Shown here: positions 35,158 to 43,902 of the stretch, piece by piece
Numbering within the stretch: the stretch's first letter is position 1
How the letters are laid out: every line of letters starts with the position of its first letter
Assembly (NCBI GenBank): GCA_033549365.1
Contig: JAWSUF010000002.1
Coordinates: 474,082-538,081 of the forward strand
Source of the DNA: Acidobacteriota bacterium
GTDB taxonomy: Bacteria > Acidobacteriota > Aminicenantia > Aminicenantales > Saccharicenantaceae
DNA: 64,000 nucleotides
Reading direction: 5' to 3'
Position numbers and translations under genes: made by a program
Notes under the pieces: model-generated
Database searches by the model: none
Seen by the model: the letters and a program-made list of their open reading frames with translations, nothing else
Told to the model about the DNA's origin: nothing

Positions 35158-36159
35158 TCAGCGGGAGATGCGGGTGAGTCCGGCTTCGCGGGCCCAAACC
35201 AAGGCCTGGCTGAACTCTTTGCTTGTCAGGCGCCGGGAGATCTCGGGAAACTCATTGGCTCGGTGTTCGGGGCGGTATTGCCGCATGACGTTGACGTAAT
35301 GGTCGGGGGACAGTTCGCGGGCGATGAAACGGAAGACGTCGCGTGTGCCGGAGGCGTCGTTCGGCAGGACGAGGTGGCGGACCATGAGCCCGCGGACGGC
35401 GACGCCGCGGGCGTCCGTCTGCAGAACGCCGACCTGGCGGTGGATTTCGCGGAAGGCGTCCCGGGCATAGTGGGGATAATTGTAGGCCCGGGCGCTCAAC
35501 CGAGCGGCCGTTTCAGGATTCCAGTATTTGAAATCCGGAAGATAGATGTCCACAATACCGTCGAGCAGCCGCAGGATGTCGGCCTTTTCATATCCGCCCG
35601 TGTTGTAGACAATCGGGATTTTGAGGCCGCGGGGGACGGCATCGGTCAGCGCGGAGACGATGCTCGGAAGGAAGTGTGTCGGTGTCACCAGGTTGACATT
35701 GTGGCATCCGTGCCGTTGAACGCCGAGCATGGCATCGGACAGAGTCGCCACTGAAATGTCCTGGCCTTGGCCGTCGATGCTGATCGTGTGATTCTGGCAG
35801 TAAACGCAGCGGAGGCCGCAGTGGGACAGGAAGATCGTGCCCGATCCCTTGGTCCCGACCAGGGGCGGTTCCTCGCCGAAATGGGGGAAAGCGCTCGATA
35901 CTCTGACCTTGGCCGAGGCCCGGCATTTGCCGATTTCTCCCTTGGTTCTGTCGACCCGGCAGTCGCGCGGACACAGCGAGCATTCGGAATAGTGGGCGCG
36001 GAGCTCCTCGGCCCGGCGGGCCAAAGTTCCGTCGGCGTGAAGCTTCAGGTATGAGGGATAGATGGCGCTCTCCTTCAAGGTCATCAGGAGGGCAGGCACA
36101 CCCGCGGCGTTTCTCAGAAATCGTCGGCGGGTCAATGAGTCGGTCACCGGGCCTCCCAA
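35158..36159 (-). CDS. PflA/PflX-like radical SAM protein with twin-arginine leader
   Basis: A 333-residue protein with a Tat-like leader (LTRRRFLRNAAG near 8-19), then a small Cys cluster (CSLCPRDC near 56-63, then C78) and the radical SAM motif CGLRCVYC (CxxxCxxC) near 113-120. Later parts (VNLVTPTHFLPSIVSAL, IVYNTGGYE, DIYLPDFKYW) match the uncharacterised PflA-like group. Radical SAM enzymes normally act in the cytoplasm, so a Tat leader is unusual; it could be a start misassignment, although the residues after it fit the family. Target protein unknown. It converges on the GltS-type gene. Confidence 0.8.
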   Translation of the reverse strand: MGGPVTDSLTRRRFLRNAAGVPALLMTLKESAIYPSYLKLHADGTLARRAEELRAHYSECSLCPRDCRVDRTKGEIGKCRASAKVRVSSAFPHFGEEPPLVGTKGSGTIFLSHCGLRCVYCQNHTISIDGQGQDISVATLSDAMLGVQRHGCHNVNLVTPTHFLPSIVSALTDAVPRGLKIPIVYNTGGYEKADILRLLDGIVDIYLPDFKYWNPETAARLSARAYNYPHYARDAFREIHRQVGVLQTDARGVAVRGLMVRHLVLPNDASGTRDVFRFIARELSPDHYVNVMRQYRPEHRANEFPEISRRLTSKEFSQALVWAREAGLTRISR

Positions 36160-36166
36160 TCTCGAT

Positions 36167-36195
36167 TTGTCATCATAGCATCCATATCATATTAA
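36167..36195 (+). promoter_or_regulatory. Upstream putative promoter of the aldolase gene
   Basis: TTGTCA (36167-36172) and TATTAA (36190-36195) with a 17-bp spacer. A better match lies 47 bp downstream, so this could be one of two tandem promoters. Confidence 0.35.
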
Positions 36196-36213
36196 TAGGG
36201 GAGATGGGTGAGG

Positions 36214-36242
36214 TTGTCAAACTCATCAGTCCAAGGTATGAT
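36214..36242 (+). promoter_or_regulatory. Main putative promoter of the aldolase gene
   Basis: TTGTCA (36214-36219), a 17-bp spacer and TATGAT (36237-36242), 40 bp before the ATG. GGGAGGAG follows as ribosome site. Confidence 0.5.
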
Positions 36243-36281
36243 AAACAAACAGCGAAATAATCCATATGAGGGAGGAGCAAT

Positions 36282-37295
36282 ATGGCATCCATTTTCAGCG
36301 ACCTCGGTCTCGTCAACACCCGGGAGATGTTCGAACGCGCTTTTAAGGGGCGTTACGCCGTCCCGGCCTACAACTTCAACAACATGGAGCAGCTTCAGGC
36401 CATCCTGACGGCCTGTGTCGAGACGCGATCGCCCGTCATTCTCCAGGTTTCGAAAGGCGCCCGGTCCTATGCCGACCAGACTCTTTTGCGCTACATGGCC
36501 GAAGGCGGTGTCCGCATGGCCCGTGAGCTGGAGAAAAAGCTCGGGGTCACGGGAGAAATCCCCATTGCTCTTCACCTCGACCACGGTGACTCCTACGAAA
36601 TCTGCGTATCATGCGTTGAGACCGGGTTTTCCTCGGTCATGATCGACGGTTCCCATTTGCCTTACGAGGAGAATATCGCTCTAACACGGCGGGTTGTCGA
36701 ATACGCCCGCGAACACGATGTCACCGTTGAAGGAGAACTCGGCGTGCTGGCCGGAATCGAGGAGCATGTCTCCTCGGAGACGTCTCACTATACGAAACCC
36801 GAAGAAGTCTTCGACTTCGTCGAGCGCACCGGGGTCGATTCCCTGGCGATCTCGATCGGCACATCCCATGGGGCGACCAAGTTCAAACCAGAACAGTGCA
36901 CGCGCGATGAGCGCGGCGTTCTCGTCCCGCCGCCCCTGAGGTTCGACATCCTCGAGGCCATCGAAAAGAAAATCCCCGGATTCACCATTGTTCTCCACGG
37001 ATCGTCCTCCGTGCCGCAGGAGGCGGTGGCGACCATCAACGCTCACGGCGGGGCCCTCAAGGACGCGATCGGAATTCCCGAAGATCAGCTCAGGCGGGCC
37101 GCTTCGTCCGCCGTCTGCAAGATCAACATCGACTCCGACGGGCGTCTGGTCATGACGGCGGCCATCCGCAAGCACTTCGCCGACCGCCCGGGCGATTTCG
37201 ATCCCAGGCAATATCTGAAACCGGCCCGGGCGGCCCTGATCGAGATGTACAAGCAGAAGAACAAGGATGTGCTCGGATCGGCCGACCGGTACTGA
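36282..37295 (+). CDS. fba: Class II fructose-bisphosphate aldolase
   Basis: A 337-residue cytoplasmic TIM-barrel enzyme that splits fructose 1,6-bisphosphate into dihydroxyacetone phosphate and glyceraldehyde 3-phosphate, or the reverse in gluconeogenesis. Class II zinc features are visible: PAYNFNNMEQ at the N-terminus, ALHLDHGDS with the catalytic Asp and zinc His, VEGELGVLAG, and AISIGTSHG. The phosphate loop near the end contains HGSSSVP. Length and order match the Fba subgroup that also includes tagatose-bisphosphate aldolases, so sugar specificity is not fully certain. It has its own promoter and is not clearly linked to neighbours. Confidence 0.9.
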   Translation: MASIFSDLGLVNTREMFERAFKGRYAVPAYNFNNMEQLQAILTACVETRSPVILQVSKGARSYADQTLLRYMAEGGVRMARELEKKLGVTGEIPIALHLDHGDSYEICVSCVETGFSSVMIDGSHLPYEENIALTRRVVEYAREHDVTVEGELGVLAGIEEHVSSETSHYTKPEEVFDFVERTGVDSLAISIGTSHGATKFKPEQCTRDERGVLVPPPLRFDILEAIEKKIPGFTIVLHGSSSVPQEAVATINAHGGALKDAIGIPEDQLRRAASSAVCKINIDSDGRLVMTAAIRKHFADRPGDFDPRQYLKPARAALIEMYKQKNKDVLGSADRY

Positions 37296-37396
37296 CTCTC
37301 TTGCCGGTTTCTCCGGGAGAAAGCGGCTTTGCCGACAGACGTCTTTCGGAGCATGAATTTCATCAACAGGATTAAGGATAACGAAACGGAGGCATA

Positions 37397-38047
37397 GTGT
37401 TGAAGCGTGATGGTCAAGACATGCCGTTTTTTGTCGGCCGGCTTGAAGCCGGACTCGGCCGCCCCAAGCCGGGGCTCCAGGCTCAGCTCGACATGCTTCC
37501 CGAACCCCGGCCCGGCCATCAGACTTATGAGGAAGTCGAGGATATCAGCCTCAAGGCGGCCATTCTTCTTCTTGTTTATCCTCTCGAGGGGCGCCCCCAT
37601 TTGCTTTTCACCCGGCGTACGGAAAAAGTTCTGCATCACCCCCGGCAGATTTCCTTTCCCGGCGGCCACCGGGAGCCGGGAGAAACCGTCGTCGAAACCG
37701 CCCTCCGGGAGGCCGAGGAAGAGGTTGGTGTCCGCCCCGGCGACGTCCGCATCCTCGGCGAATTGACGCCTCTCTACATTCCGCCGAGCAACTATTGTGT
37801 CTACCCGGTTGTCGGGACGGCCGACATCCGGCCGGATTTTCGTTTGGCCCCGCTCGAAGTCGCGGAAATCCTTGAAGTTCCGCTGGACTTGCTTCTGGCT
37901 CCCGAAAGCCGGTGCCGGGAGATGTGGAATGTCGGCGGGCTTGAGATGACGGTTCCCCATTTCGCCTTCAAGGGCGACAAGATATGGGGTGCAACGGCCA
38001 TGGTGTTGGCGGAATTTCTTCACATTTTGAAGGATGGCGGGACATGA
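37397..38047 (+). CDS. Nudix hydrolase, probable CoA pyrophosphatase
   Basis: A 216-residue enzyme with the Nudix box GGHREPGETVVETALREAEE (about 95-114) followed by EVG, preceded by LLFTRRTEKVLHHPRQISFP, the UPF0035-type signature of CoA-diphosphatases (NUDT7/YeaB). Such enzymes cleave CoA to 3',5'-ADP and phosphopantetheine. Start is GTG at 37397 or TTG at 37400; both lie close after GGAGG, and the TTG has the better spacing. The stop overlaps the start of the CoA-disulfide-reductase-like gene, a pairing that supports a CoA-related role. Confidence 0.8.
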   Translation: MLKRDGQDMPFFVGRLEAGLGRPKPGLQAQLDMLPEPRPGHQTYEEVEDISLKAAILLLVYPLEGRPHLLFTRRTEKVLHHPRQISFPGGHREPGETVVETALREAEEEVGVRPGDVRILGELTPLYIPPSNYCVYPVVGTADIRPDFRLAPLEVAEILEVPLDLLLAPESRCREMWNVGGLEMTVPHFAFKGDKIWGATAMVLAEFLHILKDGGT

Positions 38048-39384
38048 ACGATTTCCTGATCATCGGCGCCGACGCGGCCGGGCTTTCGGCCGCCGTGCAG
38101 ATCCGTCGCAAGCGGCCGCAGGCCGGACTCAAGGTCATCAACAAAGGCCGGACCATCTCCTACGGCGCCTGCGGCATCCCCTATGTCATTTCCGGCGATG
38201 TGGTCGAGGCCGAAAAACTCATCCACTACACCCCGGAGACGATGGAAAAAGAAAGAGGGATCAAAGTGGAGATCCTGCGGGAGGCCGTCGGCATCGATCC
38301 CGAGGCGCGAGATGTGGAGGTGAAAAACCTCGAAACCGGCGAAGTGACGAGGGAAACATACGGCCGCCTGCTGATTGCAACAGGAGCGACGCCGAGGCGG
38401 CTGCCCTTTCTCGACTATGCGGCCGAAGGTGTTTTCAATCTTCATGATATGGATGATCTGGGCCGGATCCTGGACTTTATGAACGGGAAAAGGCCGCGGA
38501 CAGCCGCCGTCGTCGGCGCCGGGAATATCGGTCTGGAACTCGCCGAGGCCCTGCGTGCCCGAGACATGAACGTCGTGATGATCGACATTCTCGAGACCCC
38601 GATCGCAACGTGGCCGTCCCTTGTCCGCGAGGCCGTTCTGCGGGAAATGCGGACCCGCGGCGTGCGGTTCGCCGGCGGCATGAAAATCGCCGAAACCGCG
38701 CGGCGCGGGGAGGGGTTTGTGCTTCGCTCGGACAAAGACGATTTCGAAGCGGACGTGATCTTTTCCGTGGTCGGCGTGCGGCCGGCCGTGGAGTTCTGCG
38801 GGGGAAAGATCAAGGCGCTCGAAAACGGCGCTCTGCTCACGGACCCTTTCTGCCGGACATCGGCGGCCGATGTTTATGCGGCGGGCGATTGCGCCGCCGT
38901 GCGCCACAGAATTCTGGATCATCCCGTTTGGATGCCGCTCGGATCGACGGCCAACAAGGCGGGCCGTGTCGCGGGAATCAATATGGCCGGGGGAAGCGTG
39001 GAATATCCCGGAATCATCGGCACCCAGGTTTTTAAATTTTTCGGGCTCTCGCTGGCCAGGACGGGAGTGGATGCCGAAGAGGCCGCGGCCGCCGGGCTCG
39101 AAGCCTTTACGGTTTCGTCCGCGGCTCGGGACAAACCCGGATACTACCCCGGCGCCGGGACGGTCGAGATCGAGATCGTCTGCGAAAAGGGAAGCGGGCG
39201 CCTTCTCGGCGCCGCGGTCGTTTCTCCGGACAATGCCGTCATCATCATCGACGCCGCGGCCGCCGCCGTCACGGCCGGAATGACCGTGCGTGACCTGGCC
39301 TGGCTGGATGCCGCCTACACGCCGCCGTTTGCTCCGGTTTGGAATGCCTTGTCCCTCGCCGCCCTCAAGGCCTTGCGGCTTTAA
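38044..39384 (+). CDS. CoA-disulfide reductase/NADH oxidase-like flavoprotein
   Basis: A 446-residue FAD/NAD(P)-dependent oxidoreductase. FAD-binding GADAAGLSAA lies at 8-17. The redox cysteine of the single-Cys family is in SYGACGIPYVISG (Cys43, the same position as in staphylococcal CoA-disulfide reductase). NAD(P) binding is GAGNIGLELAEAL near 162-174, and the second FAD motif is DVYAAGDCAAV near 279-289. The C-terminal dimerisation domain is present (GAAVVSPDNAVIIIDAAAAAV). Relatives reduce CoA disulfide or persulfide, or oxygen. No C-terminal rhodanese is fused. ATGA overlap with the Nudix gene indicates an operon. Confidence 0.85.
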   Translation: MNDFLIIGADAAGLSAAVQIRRKRPQAGLKVINKGRTISYGACGIPYVISGDVVEAEKLIHYTPETMEKERGIKVEILREAVGIDPEARDVEVKNLETGEVTRETYGRLLIATGATPRRLPFLDYAAEGVFNLHDMDDLGRILDFMNGKRPRTAAVVGAGNIGLELAEALRARDMNVVMIDILETPIATWPSLVREAVLREMRTRGVRFAGGMKIAETARRGEGFVLRSDKDDFEADVIFSVVGVRPAVEFCGGKIKALENGALLTDPFCRTSAADVYAAGDCAAVRHRILDHPVWMPLGSTANKAGRVAGINMAGGSVEYPGIIGTQVFKFFGLSLARTGVDAEEAAAAGLEAFTVSSAARDKPGYYPGAGTVEIEIVCEKGSGRLLGAAVVSPDNAVIIIDAAAAAVTAGMTVRDLAWLDAAYTPPFAPVWNALSLAALKALRL

Positions 39385-39502
39385 GACACCCGATCGGCCG
39401 CGAATCGACAAGGGGCGCCGGGCTTGGGTTTTTCCTGACGATTTCTGGTAAAATACCCGGCAGAGTTGCACGGATCCCGTTGGGAGAAAAGGAGAGTGGA
39501 AA

Positions 39503-40117
39503 ATGATTGTCCATCGAACCGCGGCGGTTTTTTCCGTCCTGCTTCTTCTTGTCTCCCTGCCCGCCGAGGCCGTTCTGACCAAGGGAGACCGCCTCTTGCC
39601 GTTTTCCCTCAAAGCGCTTGACGGCAGGCCGGTGACAGTCACTGTTCAGGACGGCCGGCTGACCGTCATCGAGGAGGAGGACGTTTTTCACCCTGCGGCC
39701 GTTCTGATGGATTTCTGGGCCACTTGGTGCGTGCCCTGCCGCAGGGCCATGCCGACCCTGCAGAAACTTCATGACACCTACAAACCGTCTTTGGGTGAGA
39801 CCGAAGGAGGGCTCAAGCTTTTCGGAATCTCGCTCGATGTCAAGGGATCGAGAATCGCCAAACCATTTTTCGAGCGAATGAAGTTCTCATACCCCATGCT
39901 GGCCGATCCGCCGGCCGCCGGGCTTCCTTCGGGTGTCTTGGGGACGGCCAAGGAGATCGCCGCGGCCTACGACGTCCAGGAAATCCCCGTCGTATATATC
40001 ATCGATGCATCCGGAACGATCGTCCATGTCCACGTCGGCTTCAAGGATGAGCATGCCGCGGAACTCGAAGCGGCGGTTTCGGCCCTGGTTTCCCCGGGAT
40101 CCGGGAAAATCAAATGA
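39503..40117 (+). CDS. TlpA-family exported thiol-disulfide oxidoreductase
   Basis: A 204-residue protein with a signal peptide (about 1-23, ending PAEA) and a thioredoxin fold of about 27-195. The active site WCVPC is near 76-80 (FWATWCVPCRRAMPTL), and the cis-proline region is EIPVVYIIDASG. An insert (VIEEEDVFHPAAV) precedes the active site. It would reduce disulfides or act in cytochrome maturation in the periplasm. AGGAGAG precedes the ATG. Its stop overlaps the CXXC micro-protein gene (ATGA), so the following redox genes are one operon. Confidence 0.85.
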   Translation: MIVHRTAAVFSVLLLLVSLPAEAVLTKGDRLLPFSLKALDGRPVTVTVQDGRLTVIEEEDVFHPAAVLMDFWATWCVPCRRAMPTLQKLHDTYKPSLGETEGGLKLFGISLDVKGSRIAKPFFERMKFSYPMLADPPAAGLPSGVLGTAKEIAAAYDVQEIPVVYIIDASGTIVHVHVGFKDEHAAELEAAVSALVSPGSGKIK

Positions 40118-40251
40118 AGAAGCGCCGCCTTCCTTGGATTGTTCTGGGCGTCTCCCTCGCTCTCATGATCGTGGGCCTCTTGATGGGGGAATACCGTTCG
40201 GTTCTGGAAAAGGCGGTCATTGTCTGCCTGGATTGCATCGGGATCGGATGA
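40114..40251 (+). CDS. CD1871A-family CXXC micro-protein
   Basis: A 45-residue membrane micro-protein between the TlpA-like and 4Fe-4S genes. It has a basic start (MKKRRLPW), one membrane helix (about 9-24), then GEYRSVLEKA and the ending VCLDCIGIG with a CxxC pair. This matches, in length and ending, the small CD1871A-type proteins known from Clostridioides next to 4Fe-4S proteins. Function is unknown; the cysteines may pass electrons between the exported thioredoxin and the membrane ferredoxin, which is inference. ATG overlaps the TlpA-like stop, and the 4Fe-4S gene starts six bases after its TGA. Confidence 0.75.
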   Translation: MKKRRLPWIVLGVSLALMIVGLLMGEYRSVLEKAVIVCLDCIGIG

Positions 40252-40257
40252 CGGGCC

Positions 40258-41142
40258 ATGGGCAAGCTCTCCCATATGCAAGTGACACGGCGACGGGTTC
40301 AGGTTCTTGCCGCCCTGGGTTTCAACATCTATCTTCCGGGATTGTTCAAAGGAAGAATCTTTCAGGGCAACATCAAGGGGATCTGCGTTCCCGGCCTCAA
40401 CTGCTATTCCTGCCCGGCGGCCGTCGGCGCCTGCCCGATCGGAGCGATCCAGACGTTCATGGCCTCGCTGCGTTTCAAGATCAGTCTGGCCGAGTTCCAG
40501 TTCGGGCTTTACGTTCTCGGTTTTCTCGGTCTTGTCGGAAGCCTGGTCGGCCGGATGCCCTGCGGCTGGCTCTGTCCCTTCGGCCTTTTCCAGGAGCTTG
40601 TCCATAAAATCCCTTCGCCCAAGATCGGCATTCCCAAATTTATGAATTATTTCCGATATGTCTTTCTGGCCGGGATGGTTGTCCTTCTGCCGCTTCTCAT
40701 CGTTGACGAGTTCGGTTTCGGTGAGACTTGGTTCTGCAAGTGGGTTTGTCCGGCCGGGACTCTCGAGGGCGGCATCCCGCTCGTTCTGTTGAACGCCGAT
40801 CTCCGCGGCCTGGTCGGATTCATGTTCACTTGGAAGATGGTCCTGCTCGGCCTGTTCCTGGTCTGGATGGTTTTCAGCCAGCGGCCGTTCTGCCGCACCG
40901 TGTGCCCTCTCGGCGCGATCTTCGGGCTTTTCAACAGGGCCAGCTTTTTCCGCATGGAGGTCGACGAGGAGAAGTGCACGCGCTGCGACCTATGCCGGAA
41001 AACCTGCCCGGTCAATGTCAAGTTTTACGAGACGCCGAACAGCCCCGACTGCATCCGCTGCCTGAAATGCTCCGACGCCTGCACTTACGGCGCCATCAGC
41101 TACGGCTTTAAGTCGGAAAAGATACCAAGCGAAACAACCTGA
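40258..41142 (+). CDS. NapH-like membrane 4Fe-4S protein
   Basis: A 294-residue membrane protein with about four helices and multiple cysteine motifs. Two C-x3-CP motifs belong to the NapH/CcoG-like group (CGWLCPFG near 101-108, CKWVCPAG near 160-167), and CRTVCPLG lies near 213-220. The C-terminus holds two classical ferredoxin clusters (CTRCDLCRKTCP near 239-250, and CIRCLKCSDACT near 261-272). The early region also has C-x2-C-x5-C (CYSCPAAVGACP). Such proteins carry electrons across or along the membrane. In an operon with the TlpA-like and CD1871A-like genes, it is a plausible reductant source for periplasmic thiols. Confidence 0.85.
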   Translation: MGKLSHMQVTRRRVQVLAALGFNIYLPGLFKGRIFQGNIKGICVPGLNCYSCPAAVGACPIGAIQTFMASLRFKISLAEFQFGLYVLGFLGLVGSLVGRMPCGWLCPFGLFQELVHKIPSPKIGIPKFMNYFRYVFLAGMVVLLPLLIVDEFGFGETWFCKWVCPAGTLEGGIPLVLLNADLRGLVGFMFTWKMVLLGLFLVWMVFSQRPFCRTVCPLGAIFGLFNRASFFRMEVDEEKCTRCDLCRKTCPVNVKFYETPNSPDCIRCLKCSDACTYGAISYGFKSEKIPSETT

Positions 41143-41219
41143 AAAACGACCGTCCGGATTCCGGCCCATGAACGGACCGAGTCGAAGAGATCATTCGACT
41201 TAAGAAGGAGAGGTGCGAT

Positions 41220-43304
41220 ATGAAACGTCTTTTCGGCTTAATTTTGGGAATTCTTCTCTGCAGCGCCGTGCCGCCCATCGTATCGGCTCCGGCCGCGGCT
41301 CCGGACATGGATTTGGATACGTTTTTGAGCCATCCCGTCGCATCGGGGCTTGCGGTTTCGGCCGACGGAGCGCGGATCGCCTGGATTCTCAATGAGCGCG
41401 GTCTGCGGAACATCCATCAACGCGACGCTCAGGGCCGGGTCTTCCCCCTGACGCGCTATGCGGATGACGACGGTCAGGAACTTTCCGGCTTGACCTTTTC
41501 GCCGGACGGTTCACGGTTGGTTTATGTCCGCGGCGGATCTCCCAACCGGCAGGGCGAAAATCCCAACCCCGCAAGTCTCCCCGAAGGCGTGGAGCAGGCG
41601 ATCTGGGCGGTCGATTCGTCCGGCCGATCGGAACCGTTCCGCGTGGCGGCGGGAAGTTCCCCGGTGTTTTTCCCGGAGGGCCGGAAAATCCTGTTTTCGC
41701 GCGGCGGACAGATCTTCGAGGCCGAAGTCGCTCCCGGCGCCGAAGCCCGGCCGCTCTTCAGCGCCAGGGGCCGGAACGTGGGTCCAACATTTTCCCCCGA
41801 CGGGAAGGAGGTTCTTTTCACGAGCTCCCGCGGCGATCACAGTTATGTCGGCGTCTATAACCTGGAAAGTGTTGCGATCCGCTGGATTGCCCCGGACACG
41901 GGGCACGACATGAATCCCGTCTGGGCTCCCGACGGACGGCGCATCGCCTTCATCCGCCGGCCGGGTCTTCGTTTCGGGGAGCTTTCCGATCTGACTTCGG
42001 GCGTGCCGTTCTCCATCCGGGTCGTTGACGCTGCGACAGGCGAGGGTGTCGCCGTCTGGACTTCACCGTCGGATGACGGGGGCTTCGCCCAGACCTCGCC
42101 CGCTTCGCCTCTTGTCTGGACGATGACCGGCCGGATTCTGTTTTATTCCGAGCACGAAGGCTGGATGCACATCTATTCCATGAATCCCGACGGCTCCGAC
42201 CTCAGGGACCTCACGCCCGGGGAGGGTGAGGTGGAAAGTCACGTTCTCGACGCCGCCGAAAAGACCGTTTATTTCAGCTGGAACCACGGCGATATCGACC
42301 GGCGGCATATCTGGCGGACGGATGTCGAACGCGGCGGTCCGATTCAGGTCACATTCGGCAACGGGATTGAGATGTATCCCGACCTTGCCGGCGACAAGCT
42401 TCTGTTCTTCCGCAGCACCTTCAACATGTCGAAAAGCCTGGTCCGGTTCGACAAGGAGAAGGCGGCGTTCGATGTCATTTCGCCCTTGGAGATGCCCGGG
42501 TTTTCATCCGAATGGTTTGTCGAGCCCGAACAGGTCATCCTGAAGGCTCACGACGGAACGACCGTTCATGCCCAGCTTTTCGTCGACCGCCGGACGCCGG
42601 ACCCCAAGCCGGGTGTCGTCTACATGCACGGAGGTCCCGTCCGGCAGATGCTCCTGGGCTTTCATTACAGCGACTACTACATCCATTGCTATGCCTTTAA
42701 CCAGTTCCTGGCCGCCCGGGGATACGCGGTCCTGTCCGTCAATTTCCGGGCCGGAGTCGGCTACGGACGGGATTTCCGCAGGGCCGAAAACCAGGGGCCT
42801 CGCGGGGCGAGCGAATACCAGGACGTCGTCGCCGCGGCGAAATATCTACAGTCCATGCCCGAGGTCGACCCGGAGAGAATCGGCCTGTGGGGCGGGTCTT
42901 ATGGCGGCTACCTCACGGCCATGGGCCTGGCCCGGAACCCTGAAATCTTCAAGGCGGGTGTCGATCTTCACGGCGTCCACGACTGGGCGGAGCGGGCCCG
43001 GCTCTTTTCACCGGGCGCCGGGTGGGGTCTTCGGGAAGAGGATCTGGCTCTGGCTTACCGATCCTCTCCCGTTTCTGATCTCAGCCGGTGGACGGGCCCC
43101 GTTCTTTTCGTCCACGGCGACGACGACCGCAACGTGCTGTTCCAGCAGACGACGGACCTGGCCGAAAAACTGAGGGACAAGGGTGTTGTTGTGGAGGTAT
43201 TAGCCCTGCCCGACGAAGTCCACGGCTTCCTGCGCTATGCGAGCTGGCTCCGGGTGCTCGAAGCGGCCAAAGACTTCTTCGACAGGCGCCTTCAGCCGGA
43301 TTGA
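41220..43304 (+). CDS. S9 (prolyl oligopeptidase) family secreted peptidase, 694 aa
   Basis: A 694-residue exported acyl-peptide-hydrolase-like enzyme with signal peptide (about 1-24), a WD40-like propeller with repeated FSPDG units (about 45-400), and a hydrolase domain. The catalytic triad is complete: Ser in LWGGSYGGYLTAM, Asp in VHGDDDRNV, His in DEVHGFLRYAS. AAGGAGAGG precedes the start. The codons around and after the catalytic His (43218-43292) are duplicated without a single change at 46603-46677, beyond the AT-rich island. The gene itself is intact. It likely degrades oligopeptides in the periplasm. Confidence 0.9.
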   Translation: MKRLFGLILGILLCSAVPPIVSAPAAAPDMDLDTFLSHPVASGLAVSADGARIAWILNERGLRNIHQRDAQGRVFPLTRYADDDGQELSGLTFSPDGSRLVYVRGGSPNRQGENPNPASLPEGVEQAIWAVDSSGRSEPFRVAAGSSPVFFPEGRKILFSRGGQIFEAEVAPGAEARPLFSARGRNVGPTFSPDGKEVLFTSSRGDHSYVGVYNLESVAIRWIAPDTGHDMNPVWAPDGRRIAFIRRPGLRFGELSDLTSGVPFSIRVVDAATGEGVAVWTSPSDDGGFAQTSPASPLVWTMTGRILFYSEHEGWMHIYSMNPDGSDLRDLTPGEGEVESHVLDAAEKTVYFSWNHGDIDRRHIWRTDVERGGPIQVTFGNGIEMYPDLAGDKLLFFRSTFNMSKSLVRFDKEKAAFDVISPLEMPGFSSEWFVEPEQVILKAHDGTTVHAQLFVDRRTPDPKPGVVYMHGGPVRQMLLGFHYSDYYIHCYAFNQFLAARGYAVLSVNFRAGVGYGRDFRRAENQGPRGASEYQDVVAAAKYLQSMPEVDPERIGLWGGSYGGYLTAMGLARNPEIFKAGVDLHGVHDWAERARLFSPGAGWGLREEDLALAYRSSPVSDLSRWTGPVLFVHGDDDRNVLFQQTTDLAEKLRDKGVVVEVLALPDEVHGFLRYASWLRVLEAAKDFFDRRLQPD
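43218..43292 (+). repeat. 75-bp direct repeat, copy A (3' end of the S9 peptidase gene)
   Basis: Identical base for base to 46603-46677 and in the same orientation. After one C/T difference the next four bases also agree. Upstream of the exact run the two copies remain alignable for about 50 bp with scattered differences. The copies flank the AT-rich island. Confidence 0.9.
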
Positions 43305-43418
43305 TACAAACCCGAGCGAGTCACGGGCGCCCGCGCCCCGGCGAGGAGGGAAGGTCCTTCCGGGGCTTGACCCGGATGCAGGTGTCGAGAATGCTCTCCC
43401 AGATTGTTCTCGATGGAA

Positions 43419-43892
43419 TTAGAATGACAATGTTCGGAAAGGAACCGGTACGGATATCTCTTTGACAACCGAGTTGTTGCCTGGTGTGGACCATTGAACC
43501 GTAAGAATCTTCGTTTTGCCTCTTATGTCGATTTTTCTATCGATGACCTCCTCATTTCGAATGATTTTAGACCTGAGAATCATTGCTGACGACCCCACTG
43601 CGGCATTCCATCTCGGCGCAAAACTCAGAATGAGGAGAAGGAAGGCGAGCATGCGATAATCTGCAACCTCGTCGGCGGGGAACACAGCAAAGTAGATACT
43701 GACAACAATCATGAGGAAAAGAAAAACCAAATAGACTCTGTTGCCGGGTATTCTGGGATCAAGCCTCGCCGACCAAATGCAGATCACCACTCCGATTTTC
43801 TGTTTTCGGGATATCCACTTAAGAACATGATAGATAAAACTGGCCATACTGAGAACGGCCAACACAACAGTAACCTCCCGGGAGGCCGTCAC
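43419..43892 (-). CDS. Small membrane protein of unknown function, last gene of the peptide operon
   Basis: A 157-residue protein with three probable membrane helices (about 6-24, 52-70 and 78-94) separated by short polar loops (KWISRKQKIG). A soluble C-terminal part of about 60 residues (RSKIIRNEEVIDRKIDI, then ILTVQWSTPGNN) follows. Not recognised. It begins 10 bp after the stop of the thioredoxin-like gene, so it is co-transcribed. Composition is AT-rich like the rest of the island. The C-terminal part looks beta-rich and cytoplasmic, like a bacterial PH-like domain, but this is only an impression. Confidence 0.6.
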   Translation of the reverse strand: MTASREVTVVLAVLSMASFIYHVLKWISRKQKIGVVICIWSARLDPRIPGNRVYLVFLFLMIVVSIYFAVFPADEVADYRMLAFLLLILSFAPRWNAAVGSSAMILRSKIIRNEEVIDRKIDIRGKTKILTVQWSTPGNNSVVKEISVPVPFRTLSF

Positions 43893-43902
43893 CGGGAAAT
43901 CC

